From JADKCL01 sp046329055 (GTDB lineage Bacteria > Bacteroidota > Bacteroidia > J057 > JADKCL01), in assembly GCA_046329055.1 (NCBI GenBank), contig JAXLVK010000013.1:18705-82704 (forward strand): a DNA stretch of 64,000 nucleotides, written 5' to 3'. The position numbers and the translations under genes are program-made. The number at the start of each line of letters is the position of its first letter. Position 1 is the stretch's first letter. Of the stretch, positions 45,533-54,544 are shown piece by piece. Under the pieces are notes generated by a model, which saw only the letters and a program-made list of their open reading frames with translations, was not told the DNA's origin and did not search any database.

Positions 45533-47347
45533 TCAGCGTTTGAGTGAGCTGAACAGGCGTGACAGAAAGCCCTTTTGGCCACCGGCTGCATTGATCTCGT
45601 CCTGTCCGAAGCCTAGGTCGAGCAGGGTCTTCTCACGGAGACCATGCACCTCGCGCATCGCTTGCAAGAGCGCTTTCCGGCCGACCGACCCCTTTTCCAA
45701 TTCCCTGGGCAGTGCCTTGCCTGTCACAAATGCCGCCAAAACTTGGTAATTCTCCAGCTTTGGCAGCTCCCATAGCTTGGCCAGCACCCACCAAGCACTT
45801 TCCTCTCCTCCGGTCCGCTTCAACCAATCCTCCAGCAATTGATACCAGTCGAATGGCTTTTCCAAGAGGCAATCAAAGGCGCCTGCATCCATCGCGATGG
45901 AGGTCACGGGAAGGTTTTTGTAATTGAAGGCGTCCGGCACCTTGGCCTTGATGTATTCGGCGAGGTTTTCGCGGATGCGGGATTCGTTGGGGATCATGGG
46001 CAGCAGGCGCAGGTAATGCTGCAACACTGGCAACAGCTGCGACTTGTGGTGCGGCCCACGGCGGAGCATGACCGCGAGGGACTGAATGGCTTGATTTTCA
46101 GGCACAGCGTCCATCACATCCGGATTCGGCGCCTTGAGGGTCCACATCGCTGTGAGCAAATGCAGGTTGGGGCTCCCGACCATGACCACTCGGGGCTCGG
46201 GCGCCTTGGCCACCACCTCTGGGGTCACGCCCCGGTACAAGATCAAGGATTCGATGCCCGCAGCGATTTCCATCATGGGGAAGCCACGCATCCAGCAAGA
46301 CAATTGGTCATGAACCCCCAAGCCGTCCAACAGTTTGCGTGTCCAGTCCTCGCCCACCATCGGCACTACGACCGCTTCGTAGAGCTTCCGGATCACGCCC
46401 GCATTCACCCGCTCAAATTCGGGATCGCTTGGCATCTCAGGTCCAGTCGGGGACTTGCTCACCATCGCTTGGGACAGGGCGTGCATCTCGTTCAGCAGCT
46501 TGCGTGGCACCCGTCCATTGCGGGACACCTCCAGCAACCAATGCGAAAATGGATCGGTAGGGCTGCCATAGGCACGAATCTCCTCATCCGGCCATATCAC
46601 TTGCGTTCCCAGCTCCGAAAACATCGCTGGGCGGCCCGTCACAGGTTGGATGTCACTGAATCCAAAAAGGCGCAGCGGGCTGAAGAAAATCTTGCCACCG
46701 TCAAAGGCATCGTTCCAGCCCAGATTGGCCCGGAGGCTCTCAGGCATATAGACCGCACAGGCTTCGAATGCCTTTGTCACCTCATCGGGAGTGCCCTTGA
46801 GCACCACCGAAAGGTCCCTGTTCTGCGTCTGCGCGACATGGTAGGCCGCCATCAACAATTCGCCAGGGGGCGCATCGGCCTCGTCGTTCCATACATCGAC
46901 GACAGGTGCCTGCACCTCGATCGGTGTGATCTTGCCATTGGCGCGGTCCACTTCCGGTGAATCGAGCAAGGCATCCATGCTGGGGAACTGAAATGGCGCG
47001 ATCCGCTCGATCAACGGCATGATCGTGGGAATCGGCCGCCAATCCGCCTCGGCGATGAAAAATCCCTCGCAGAGGAAGACACCACCCCGGCCATGTTCGT
47101 CCTTCACCTCGGGCAATGGACGCAGGCGCAGGAGGATCATAAAGGTCTCGCCTTTGATCTTCTTGTAGAGGACGGTGGTCTGCCCCTTGGGGTCCACGCC
47201 ATCCGGGAAGTGGATATGCGACTCGATTTCCAGTACTTCCTTGCCCGTGATGAGGTCGGCAGGCAGGAATGCGGATTGGAAGCCCCCTTTTCCGGTCGGG
47301 CTTTGGGTCTTCGGCAGACGGGTGTAGATGTACCGATGGACTTTCAT
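45533..47347 (-). CDS. GAP1-like GTPase-associated protein with amphipathic tail
   Basis: I use the ATG at 47347 (MKVHRYIYTRLPKTQSPTG); the open frame reaches 47506 but overlaps the GTPase gene. The N-terminal 190 residues (GKGGFQSAFLPADLITGKEV ... TTVLYKKIKGETFMILLRL, GVFLCEGFFI) match my memory of GAP1 N-terminal domains, found beside TRAFAC GTPases in bacterial conflict-type operons. The middle and C-terminal parts are helical with no catalytic motif visible. The protein ends GGQKGFLSRLFSSLKR, a basic amphipathic tail. It starts 14 bp after the GTPase stop, so they are an operon. It probably regulates or transmits the GTPase signal. The family call is from motif memory and should be verified by profile search. 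Confidence 0.7.
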   Translation of the reverse strand: MKVHRYIYTRLPKTQSPTGKGGFQSAFLPADLITGKEVLEIESHIHFPDGVDPKGQTTVLYKKIKGETFMILLRLRPLPEVKDEHGRGGVFLCEGFFIAEADWRPIPTIMPLIERIAPFQFPSMDALLDSPEVDRANGKITPIEVQAPVVDVWNDEADAPPGELLMAAYHVAQTQNRDLSVVLKGTPDEVTKAFEACAVYMPESLRANLGWNDAFDGGKIFFSPLRLFGFSDIQPVTGRPAMFSELGTQVIWPDEEIRAYGSPTDPFSHWLLEVSRNGRVPRKLLNEMHALSQAMVSKSPTGPEMPSDPEFERVNAGVIRKLYEAVVVPMVGEDWTRKLLDGLGVHDQLSCWMRGFPMMEIAAGIESLILYRGVTPEVVAKAPEPRVVMVGSPNLHLLTAMWTLKAPNPDVMDAVPENQAIQSLAVMLRRGPHHKSQLLPVLQHYLRLLPMIPNESRIRENLAEYIKAKVPDAFNYKNLPVTSIAMDAGAFDCLLEKPFDWYQLLEDWLKRTGGEESAWWVLAKLWELPKLENYQVLAAFVTGKALPRELEKGSVGRKALLQAMREVHGLREKTLLDLGFGQDEINAAGGQKGFLSRLFSSLKR

Positions 47348-47361
47348 GGCCGTTGCTTTGG

Positions 47362-48426
47362 TTATTTTTTCGCCTTGGGCTTGGGAAGGGACTTGGGCAA
47401 CTGGGGAATGGCCGCCTTCTTGCCTTTGAACCAAGCCAATAGCCTTTGGAGGAAGCCCTTGGGAGGTGCGGCAGTGTGCTTTCTCCGGGCAAAATCGAGC
47501 ACCCAAAGGAAGGGGTCAAGGACGCGGAGGGGATTCATTTTCTCGTCCACCTCATTTGCCCCCATTGCGCTGACCACGGTGTAACGGACTTCGAGGAAGT
47601 GGTCACGGGCCATGTTCGCGAAGCGGGTGCAGCCGAGCTCTTGACGCAGCCACTCCTCGATTTTGACGCTGACGAGGCCCAGGTCCAGGATCTTTTCCCC
47701 GAGGTTCAATGCGTAGTAGTCGCTCGCGCCTTGGACCAGCCATTGCCGGAGGAAGGGATTGAGCTTGGCGTCGGGGAGGTCGCTCTTGGTGAAGATGATG
47801 ATCACCCGCTGGGAGGAGCGGATGTTCGCATTGAGCTTGTCGTCGGCGGCGCGGATGTAGGTGTCGAGGAGGCGGGTCATTTGATCGTCCAGTTCCTCGT
47901 CCTCGCAGTCCGGGATGCTCATGATGAAGAGCACGGTGTCCGCATGCGCCACGAAAAATCCCGCCCGGGCGATCTGTGTGGCGTCATTGAAGACCTCACC
48001 TGCGGTGTCGTAATAGCCCACAAATGCGTCATCGAAGACGGGCAGTTGGTGGTAATGCACCAATGCGGGGTTGGGGAAGTTCGCTGGTGTGGATTCGGGG
48101 AGGTCGCCTTTTTCGAAGAGGGGCACCTGCTCGTAGATGATGCGGTGCGTGAAGTCGTCGAGGCTGCGGAAGTAGTAGCCGTTCCAGAAGTTGCTGAATC
48201 GCTTGAGCGTGCTGAACAGCGAGGTCAGATAGACGGTCTTGCCATGTCCGGAGAATCCGACGACGCCGACCATGGTACGGAGCATGAGTCCGGAATCGAG
48301 GAAGGTCTTGGGGATGTCCGTCCGGCAATTGGGGCATTGCGGCACCATGGTCTTGGTATCCCGGAGGAATTTCTCGACATGTTGCAGGCAATAGGGACAG
48401 CGAAGCGATGGTGTTGGCGCAGGCAT
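47362..48426 (-). CDS. Zinc-ribbon TRAFAC-type GTPase
   Basis: The N-terminus is a zinc ribbon (Cys10, Cys13, Cys31, Cys34: CPYC...CPNC). The GTPase domain has the P-loop GFSGHGKT (57-64), switch II DTAG (140-143, YYDTAGEVF) and the base-specificity motif TKSD (213-216). No gene-specific effector domain is seen. Near the C-terminus a Pro/Lys linker (TAAPPKGFLQRLLAWFKGKK) forms an amphipathic segment matching the tail of its operon partner, followed by a basic Pro/Lys extension. TRAFAC GTPases of this type are found next to GAP1 proteins in predicted conflict or signalling systems. It converges on the five paralogues, which also carry double-CxxC ribbons. Confidence 0.8.
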   Translation of the reverse strand: MPAPTPSLRCPYCLQHVEKFLRDTKTMVPQCPNCRTDIPKTFLDSGLMLRTMVGVVGFSGHGKTVYLTSLFSTLKRFSNFWNGYYFRSLDDFTHRIIYEQVPLFEKGDLPESTPANFPNPALVHYHQLPVFDDAFVGYYDTAGEVFNDATQIARAGFFVAHADTVLFIMSIPDCEDEELDDQMTRLLDTYIRAADDKLNANIRSSQRVIIIFTKSDLPDAKLNPFLRQWLVQGASDYYALNLGEKILDLGLVSVKIEEWLRQELGCTRFANMARDHFLEVRYTVVSAMGANEVDEKMNPLRVLDPFLWVLDFARRKHTAAPPKGFLQRLLAWFKGKKAAIPQLPKSLPKPKAKK

Positions 48427-48481
48427 GTGGTGCGTCAGGGGTTATGGGTTCCTAGGTCGATGATGGGGGTTTCACGTTGGA

Positions 48482-48551
48482 CGACCCCAGCGGGGTCCGA
48501 ACATATGTAGAACACGTGGATAGATTGGCCACGACCCCAGAGGGTCGCACG
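48482..48551. repeat. Two REP-like palindromes next to a decayed RAYT gene
   Basis: GACCCCAGCGGGGTC (within 48482-48498) and CGACCCCAGAGGGTCG (48532-48547) are inverted copies of the hairpin repeated at 49164-49545. On the minus strand the first reads CTACATATGTTCGGACCCCG, matching the start of the array unit. They sit immediately downstream of the transposase remnant and in the opposite orientation to the array on its other side. Confidence 0.7.
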
Positions 48552-48553
48552 CG

Positions 48554-49034
48554 TCATGATTCAGCACCATAGCCATCCATTATCCATTGAAACAAGTATT
48601 GTTCTTTGAATTCAATCCCAAAATTTCGCAAAAATCCGAGATATTCCTCCCTGAAGGTTCTCTTCCGGTGATGTTCCTTTTGATTTTCAATGTAAGGGAT
48701 GATTCGGTTAAGCTGAGACCGTCCGTGGTGGAAAAGCTCCAAACCCTTCTTGCCACCGGAATCGTCCACGGACAAATCGGTTTTCATTGATGTACTCGTT
48801 GCTTGCCTTCTTAACCTCACGAATCAAATCCGATGGAGAGCATTCTGGTGACATTCCCATGGGAAATGCAAATGATCAGGCATTCCATTTATTGCCAGCA
48901 TCTTTTGCTCCTTTCCTGCACGATACCTGTTATGTATCTGAAAAGGCTTTCCTCCCATTCCGGAGCAATTAGGGCCTGCCTGAATTTGACTGCGAAAACG
49001 AATTGTAATAAATCTGCGAATAGGTATTTGCCAT
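48554..49034 (-). pseudogene. REP-associated tyrosine transposase (RAYT, IS200-like TnpA), frameshifted
   Basis: Pieces of a complete IS200/RAYT-like transposase of about 160 residues lie in order but in changing frames on the minus strand: MANTYSQIYY, QFVFAVKFRQALIAPEWEES, LFRYITGIVQERS, then KMLAINGMPDHLHF carrying the HUH-type His-x-His. These are followed by SDLIREVKKASNEYINENR, FRWQEGFGAF and SQLNRIIPYIENQKEHHRKR. The last part ends FKEQYLFQW before the stop at 48554. At least four single-base shifts separate them, so it cannot be expressed. RAYTs process REP palindromes, and REP-like copies flank this remnant on both sides. Confidence 0.8.
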
Positions 49035-49163
49035 TGATTGATGGATTTGGATGGTTGCAAGAACGCGTGCTACTTCAAAAATAGGGAGATTTTGGCAGAA
49101 ATGGTTGGAAATGCAGACGGATTTTCATCCATGATGGGTAGAATCACGGGAAAATGTTTCGAG

Positions 49164-49545
49164 GGCTACATACGTGCGACCCCGCTGCCGGTGCTGTTGG
49201 GATGCTTTACGGGCTACATACGTGCGACCCCGCTGGGGTCGGTGCTGGGATGCTCCACGGGGCTACATACGTGCGACCCCGATGGGTCGGTGTGGGACGC
49301 GTTGCCGTGGGGCTACAATACGCGACCCCGATGGGGTCGGTGCTGTTGGGATGCTTCATGGGGCTACATACCTGCGACCCCGATGGGGTCGGTGTGGGAC
49401 GCGTTGCCGTGGGGCTATATGCGACCCCGCTGGGGTCGGTGCGGTCGGGATGCTTCACGGGGCCTATACGGCGACCCCGATGGGGTCGGTGCTGTTGGGA
49501 TGCTTCATGGGCTACATACGTGCGACCCCGCTGGGGTCCGGTTTG
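49164..49545 (+). repeat. Array of eight REP-like hairpin units, about 49-50 bp period
   Basis: Units start near 49164, 49211, 49260, 49311, 49361, 49411, 49460 and 49509. Each has GGCTACATACGTGCGACCCC followed by G(C/A)TGGGGTCG, a palindrome CGACCCC/GGGGTCG. The 20-22 bp between hairpins are of two kinds: one ending GGGATGCTTCA(C/T)GG, the other GTGTGGGACGCGTTGCCGTG, partly alternating. The last unit overlaps the 3' end of the damaged caspase gene. It is REP/BIME-like rather than CRISPR because the inter-repeat segments are themselves repeated. Confidence 0.85.
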
Positions 49546-51793
49546 GAACGGTCGCGCCGGGCGATGAACATGAAATCGCTGCCGGGTTCGTTGGCGCCGA
49601 ATTCGCCGTAGCGGGCTCGGGGATGATGAGGCGCTCGTAGAGGACGAGCTCTGAGGGTGATGATGCGGTCATGGCCGCCGTAGTTGCGCAGGGCGTCGAG
49701 GAATTTGCGGGCGTAGGGGCTGTGGTTGCCGGGGATGCCGTCCGGGGCCGTTCCTTGCCGCCGCTCGTGGGTAGCGCCTGGTCTTGAATGCGAGTTTCCG
49801 GTTGATGAAGTCGGTTTGGGTAACTTCCTTGCCGCCGCCGAGGGATTCGTCACCGCCACGGTGCCCACCACCACTGGCGATGAAGGGGTCGATGGTCCCA
49901 CCAGGCATACGTCCATCATGAGGAAGGTATGCTTGCAGGGGGATCGCATTCACGATGGTGCGGAGGTTGCTGTGGGCGATGTAGGTATCGTTGCCCTCGT
50001 CGTCCTTCTCGGAATCGGTGCAGACCCGTAGCCCTCTCCAAACAACTCGTCGAATTGCCGTGCCCAGCGATGAAGATGAGCAATTGGTCGTTGTCGGTAT
50101 AGGCCTTGCGGGCGTATTCCTTGAGCTTCTTGAGCACGTCCGACCTCGGCTGATCGAGATGACCAACTCAGTGTTGAATCCGTAGTTGGTCTCCAACTCC
50201 TGTGCGATGGTGCGGCAGTCGTTGACAGGGTTCACGAGGTCGCTCCACTGCGCGTATTCGTCGGTGGCGATGAAGAGGGCGTAGTCGGTGCCTTGGCGGC
50301 GGACGACCTGGTCACCGGACTTGGTGGCGACGCGGATGCCGAAGCGTTGGATCAGGCCGTCCTCGTTCTTCGCCATGAGGCGAATGTCGTTGTAGCCGGG
50401 GTTGAGCGGCACTTCCTGGTCCACAAGGACATCGTACTTGCCCTCGGCGTCACGCTTGGCTTGGAGCTGGACCTGGGTGTCGTTCACAAGGAGCTTGACC
50501 CCGGTGAGCTTGGAATCGCTCTTGATGCCCGCCTTGAATTGGATGCTCTTGGCATCCACGGTGATGTCCTCGCCCGCAGGGGTGATCAAGGTCACGACCG
50601 GAGGTTGCGGCACGTAGCTCTTCTGGCCCTCACGCACGGTGAGTTGATCCATCTCGATGAGGTTTTCCCCTTCCAATGCGAAGCCGAGGTTTTGCCCGGG
50701 CAGGCTCGTGAAAGGGATTTCAGTCATCCAGATGTCGTTCAAGTAGGAAGTTGTAGCGGGTCCCCGGTCTTGCCGGATCACGAGCTTGTTGGGGGTGCCG
50801 CGACCGCTGAGCATCCCTGGTTGCTGGGGGTCCAATCGACGAGGTCTTGGCGACGCCATTCTCTACCCGGCGAACGGCAAAGGAGCCGAGGCTGCGGATC
50901 AAAAATTGGTAGCCATTCTGCTCATCGGCCATGGCCCAACCGATGCCGTAGCCGACCTCTTGGGATCCGGTCACCTGCTTCATGTGGGCTTCGATCTCGA
51001 AATCCCGCTCTGGATTCACGAGGACCTCACGTAGCTTGTAGGTGTATTTGGCGCCCTTGATGTTTTTCATGCGCATGCGGCCCTTGCCCATGGCGCAGTA
51101 TGAGCTGTCCACGGTGGTGACGCACCATCCGCGGCTGTTGTCATCGAATCCTTCGGAAAAGATGGCGGGCATGTCCTGAAGCTCGAGCACTTCGAGGCTC
51201 TGGACAGCGATTTCCATTTTTCCATTGAGCATGTAGCCTGCCTTGGAACCGAGGAAGGTCTTGTTGGGCATGCTCCAAACGAACTGATCGTTCAGGTAAA
51301 AGGACATCATGCCGTTCACGTTGCGGAGGCTGAGCTTGTTGACCTCGCCTGCGGGCTTGATGACTCCGGTGGTTGCAGTGAAGGGTTTGAGCTCCTCGAT
51401 CGCGCCATGGTTGCGGCGGATCACGCGGTACTGTCCGGCACTGTTGATGTTGAGTGCGAAGAAGCTCGAATCGTCGGCGGCGCCCCATACGAAACCGAAT
51501 CCATCGGTGGCGCGGCCAAATTTTTGGGTGAGTTTGGTCTGAATGGTGAAGTCGGGGCTGCCGTTCAGGGGCAATTCCTCGAGCAGAAAGACGGACACGC
51601 CATCGGGGACCCTGCCTTCGAGTTTGTAGTTGCCATCGGCGACGGCGGCGAAGGCCGTTTCGTCGTCAGCGTCTGTCCAGCCGTGGTGGTTGTCTTTGAA
51701 ATCCTCCCTGAAAATGACCCTCTCCTGTGCACGGAGCCCGGTCAAGCAACCCGCGAGGGTCACCAGGAACATGATCAACGATTTTCTCACCAT
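49512..51793 (-). pseudogene. Caspase-family (C14-like) secreted protein, broken by multiple frameshifts
   Basis: The start at 51793 (MVRKSLIMFLVTLAGC) gives a signal peptide with a possible LAGC lipobox. Two jelly-roll domains follow (EDFKDNHHGWTDADD..., EGFDDNSRGWCVTTV...) to about 50860, where the frame changes and continues as an Ig-like segment (VVTLITPAGEDITVDAKSIQ). The caspase-like domain has ALFIATDEYAQWSDL and, in other frames, LLIFIAGHG with the catalytic His and HTFLMMDVC with the catalytic Cys. The end (FARKFLDALRNYGGHDRIIT ... GEFGANEPGSDFMFIARR) is again split. At least six shifts occur between 50860 and 49540, so the gene is dead or badly assembled. Unlike its intact paralogue, it keeps both catalytic residues. 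Confidence 0.7.
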
Positions 51794-51819
51794 GATGCTC
51801 ACAGACTGTAGCTTGAGTT

Positions 51820-51827
51820 CAAATATA
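51820..51827 (-). promoter_or_regulatory. Putative -7 element for the damaged caspase gene
   Basis: TATATTTG on the minus strand matches TAnnTTTG exactly and lies about 27 bp before the ATG at 51793. No TTG is visible at the -33 position, so support is limited. Confidence 0.3.
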
Positions 51828-51959
51828 GTGTACGGAGAATTAGAAATTAGAGATGAAGAATGAGGAATTAGAAATTCTGGTGTTTCCAGATAGCAGATAG
51901 AAGATAGCAGTTAGCAGTTCGACTTTCAGGGATTTGGAGTGCGATCCTTGAAAATGGTT

Positions 51960-52019
51960 GCAGGTAGCAGTTAGCAGTTTTTGACGCCTGGGGCGTGGTC
52001 ACTGCTATCTGCTACCTGC
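51960..52019. repeat. Long imperfect hairpin downstream of the intact caspase-like gene
   Basis: GCAGGTAGCAGTTAGCAGT (51960-51978) pairs with ACTGCTATCTGCTACCTGC (52001-52019) with one mismatch, and an inner ACGCC/GGCGT stem sits in the loop. It starts 13 bp after the minus-strand stop at 52033 and could stop transcription there. The neighbouring 51870-51980 contains short AGATAGCAG/TTAGCAG iterations. Confidence 0.65.
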
Positions 52020-52032
52020 TCCCTGCTAATTG

Positions 52033-54021
52033 TTACTTCACTTTGGCGATGGGCACCATGCCGATGCCGCGCTTGACCATGGTGGGCTTTTGCTTCCAGC
52101 TGGTTTGGCCGAGAACTTTGTCGCTCACGTAGTCATTCATTTCTTCGACGGTGACGTTGCCGTTGCCGTTTTTGTCGGCCTTGCCGTCCATGGCTTCGAG
52201 CATGGCTTGGGCGAAGAGGCTGCCCTTGTCGGGGGTGACGGTGCTCTTCTGCTTGGCGCTGGTGCTGCTCAGGAAGATGCGGATTTCGTCATCGTTGTCG
52301 ATCACCTTGCCGAAGTCGGTCTGGACGGCGTCCATGTTGGCATGGCCGATGGTGGGCGCGCTGGCGTCAGCCTTGGTGGAGTGGCTGGCGTCGAGGAAGT
52401 AGAGGGTCGGCGCGCTGTAGCGGCTGATTTCCTCGATCACCCAACGGTTGTCCACGGAGGAGACTTCCATTTCGGAGGGGTCGGTCTTCACATCGGTGGG
52501 CTTGAGGAAGAAGCTGCCGCCGCTCTCAGCGCCTTGTCCGGCGAAGTAGATGAGGACGAGGTCTTCCTTGGCAGCCTTGCCCTTCATCTGACGGATGGCG
52601 TCTTCGATGTTGGCCTTGGTGGCGTCTTTGTTGCTCAGGACTTTGGTCTTCACGTCGTTGAAGAGGCGGCCCTTCTGAGCGGTGAAGGCGTTCACCAGGT
52701 TGTTGGCGTCGGTGCTGGCGTGAGCGAGGTCGAGGTTGTCGTCGCTGTAGTCGTCGATGCCGATGGCGAGGACGTGGAGGTCGCGGACCTTGATCTCACG
52801 GGCGGGGTTTTTGTACACCACGAAGCGCTCGCCACTGGTGAAGCGGCCCAGGTTGGTTTCAACTTCGAGGACGATGGAGTTGCCACCCTCGATGAGGGGC
52901 AGGGTTTCTTCCACGAAGAAGTCATCGCCGTTGCCTTGCTTGCGGAGCACCACGTGACCGATTTCCTTGTTGGTCATCTGGTGGTTCAGGCGCAGGGTGA
53001 GGTTCTTGATTTCGGGCATTTGCTGGCCCACGCCCGGCTTGAGGCTGAGCTTCAGGTTGTAGATGGAGTCGGTGACGACGATGTTCTCAGCGGAGGAGCT
53101 CCAGTTGATGAGGACCGGGGTGCCGTAGCCGAAGCCACCGCCATCCCAATCGTCGCCGCGCATTGCCACAGAGCCAGCCTCGAATTGGTCGTAGAAGAGG
53201 TTGTTGACGGTGGACTTGGCGTTGGCGCCACGGCCTTTCACAGACTTGCGGGCGAGCAGGTCGGCGTTGTTGTAGGCGAACTCAGTGGTCTCAGCGAGGA
53301 TGAGGTCACCGTCTTTTTCCTCGTATTTCTTCATCTCCTTGACGTGGTTGCCGTCCCAGAAGATGCTCAACTGGGTGTTGAGGCCCACGCGCTGCTCCTT
53401 GATCTCGCTCAAGTGGCCGCTGGTGTAGATGTAGGTGGCATTCAGGCCGGGCGCGTTCATGGCCACGAGTTGGCCGTCGGCGTCATAGGTGTACTGGATG
53501 TTCAGGGTCTTGGTGGGGATGCCCTTGGAGAACCAGCGGACGCGGGTCAGCATGGCGTGGGAGTCGTAGGTGCCTTCGATCTCGCTGTTGTCGGCGTCGT
53601 TCTTGAGCACGGACTTGGTCAGGGTACCCTTGCGGTCGTAGTAGAAATACTGAGCGCTGACGGGCTTGCCAGCGTCCATGGTGCTGACCTTGCGGAGGTG
53701 ACCCTCGCTGTCGTAGCCGATGTTTTGGACGCGGGTGCCTTCTTCAGCACGGACAAGGTTGCCATTTTGGTCAAACTCGAGCATTTTCCGGAAGGTTCCG
53801 GTCGCATCGCCCTCTTCCTGCTTGCGGATCTTGAGGACGCCTTTTTCCCTCCACTTGTTGTAATTGCCCAGGCTCACTTGCATGCTCGTGGACTCCAACG
53901 GGTTGTCCAAAGCCTGCTGCAGCAGCACGTCATTGACGTTTTGCCCGGAGACGTTGGTGCCCATCAGTACCAGCAATGCCAACAAGGCTGGTGCCGTGAT
54001 CAGACGCTTCATCATTTTCAT
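52033..54021 (-). CDS. Secreted caspase-like protein lacking both catalytic residues
   Basis: The start at 54021 (MKMMKRLITAPALLALLVLM) gives a signal peptide cut near NVSGQ. Residues about 70-280 contain YD/RHS-like beta repeats (IGYDSEGHLRKVS, YFYYDRKGTLTKS, YTYDADGQLVAM). From about 410 the chain is a peptidase C14-like domain: RDLHVLAIGIDDYSDDNLDL ... VLIYFAGQGAE ... APTLYFLDASHS. In active members the motifs are GHG and D(A/V)C; here His is Gln (about residue 494) and Cys is Ser (about 543), so proteolysis is not expected. The fold and secretion are kept, suggesting a binding or regulatory pseudoenzyme. It lies upstream of a related, frameshifted gene that retains His and Cys. Confidence 0.85.
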   Translation of the reverse strand: MKMMKRLITAPALLALLVLMGTNVSGQNVNDVLLQQALDNPLESTSMQVSLGNYNKWREKGVLKIRKQEEGDATGTFRKMLEFDQNGNLVRAEEGTRVQNIGYDSEGHLRKVSTMDAGKPVSAQYFYYDRKGTLTKSVLKNDADNSEIEGTYDSHAMLTRVRWFSKGIPTKTLNIQYTYDADGQLVAMNAPGLNATYIYTSGHLSEIKEQRVGLNTQLSIFWDGNHVKEMKKYEEKDGDLILAETTEFAYNNADLLARKSVKGRGANAKSTVNNLFYDQFEAGSVAMRGDDWDGGGFGYGTPVLINWSSSAENIVVTDSIYNLKLSLKPGVGQQMPEIKNLTLRLNHQMTNKEIGHVVLRKQGNGDDFFVEETLPLIEGGNSIVLEVETNLGRFTSGERFVVYKNPAREIKVRDLHVLAIGIDDYSDDNLDLAHASTDANNLVNAFTAQKGRLFNDVKTKVLSNKDATKANIEDAIRQMKGKAAKEDLVLIYFAGQGAESGGSFFLKPTDVKTDPSEMEVSSVDNRWVIEEISRYSAPTLYFLDASHSTKADASAPTIGHANMDAVQTDFGKVIDNDDEIRIFLSSTSAKQKSTVTPDKGSLFAQAMLEAMDGKADKNGNGNVTVEEMNDYVSDKVLGQTSWKQKPTMVKRGIGMVPIAKVK

Positions 54022-54176
54022 ACGAGGTGTTTTCGTTGATAAGAATTTAACCAATTAGCGGGGTACCCATGCCACATTACGCGACAGAAATGCCCTCGGT
54101 TTTTCAAATTTTAACGTTTTCTAAATCGATGTAAGATCGAGACGGTAAATGTTCAGCGAATGCAGAAGCACCAGGG

Positions 54177-54371
54177 TTGCCCCCGGCGTGCCTGGCCCAC
54201 TTCACCACCTACCATCGAAGGCACAAGTTACGACGAGTTTCCGACCCCCAAATTGTGGACAAATGTGGATATGTGGACAAGTGCGGCGACTGCGCCTATT
54301 TTATGCACATGTCAAGAACGGGCTTTTTCAGGAGTGAAGCGCGCAATTGGGACGGGCATTGTGAATTGTGA
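54177..54371 (+). CDS. Possible small Cys-rich protein
   Basis: This weak candidate starts at a TTG and encodes about 64 residues. The last 40 contain KCGYVDKCGDCAYFMHM and end WDGHCEL, a spacing of cysteines reminiscent of small metal-binding proteins. The N-terminal half is unconvincing and no promoter or family is recognised. The rest of the 54022-54544 spacer holds nothing I can identify. Confidence 0.2.
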   Translation: MPPACLAHFTTYHRRHKLRRVSDPQIVDKCGYVDKCGDCAYFMHMSRTGFFRSEARNWDGHCEL

Positions 54372-54544
54372 AATAGCGTTGCGCACAAGGTAACTGCGTG
54401 AAAGAAATTGTCCTGTTGTAGCGCCATTGAAGCAGGGTCATTTCCCTCCAAACTGTGTAACGCTGGGCCGTGGATAAAGGGGCAGTCGCTGTCGAAACCT
54501 TGGTTTCCAGCCATATATTGACGGTTGGAAAGGAAAATGAACTC

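Noticed and set aside
49164..49545. CRISPR array (eight regularly spaced repeats, about 28-bp repeats with 20-22-bp spacers)
   Set aside because: The 'spacers' are themselves two recurring sequences, the repeat is a GC hairpin also present in inverted copies next to a transposase remnant, and no cas gene is nearby. REP/BIME fits better.
52030..54039. A 669-residue plus-strand protein rich in Val, Gly, Ala and His
   Set aside because: It is the exact antisense shadow of the intact caspase-like gene, which has a signal peptide and recognisable domains.
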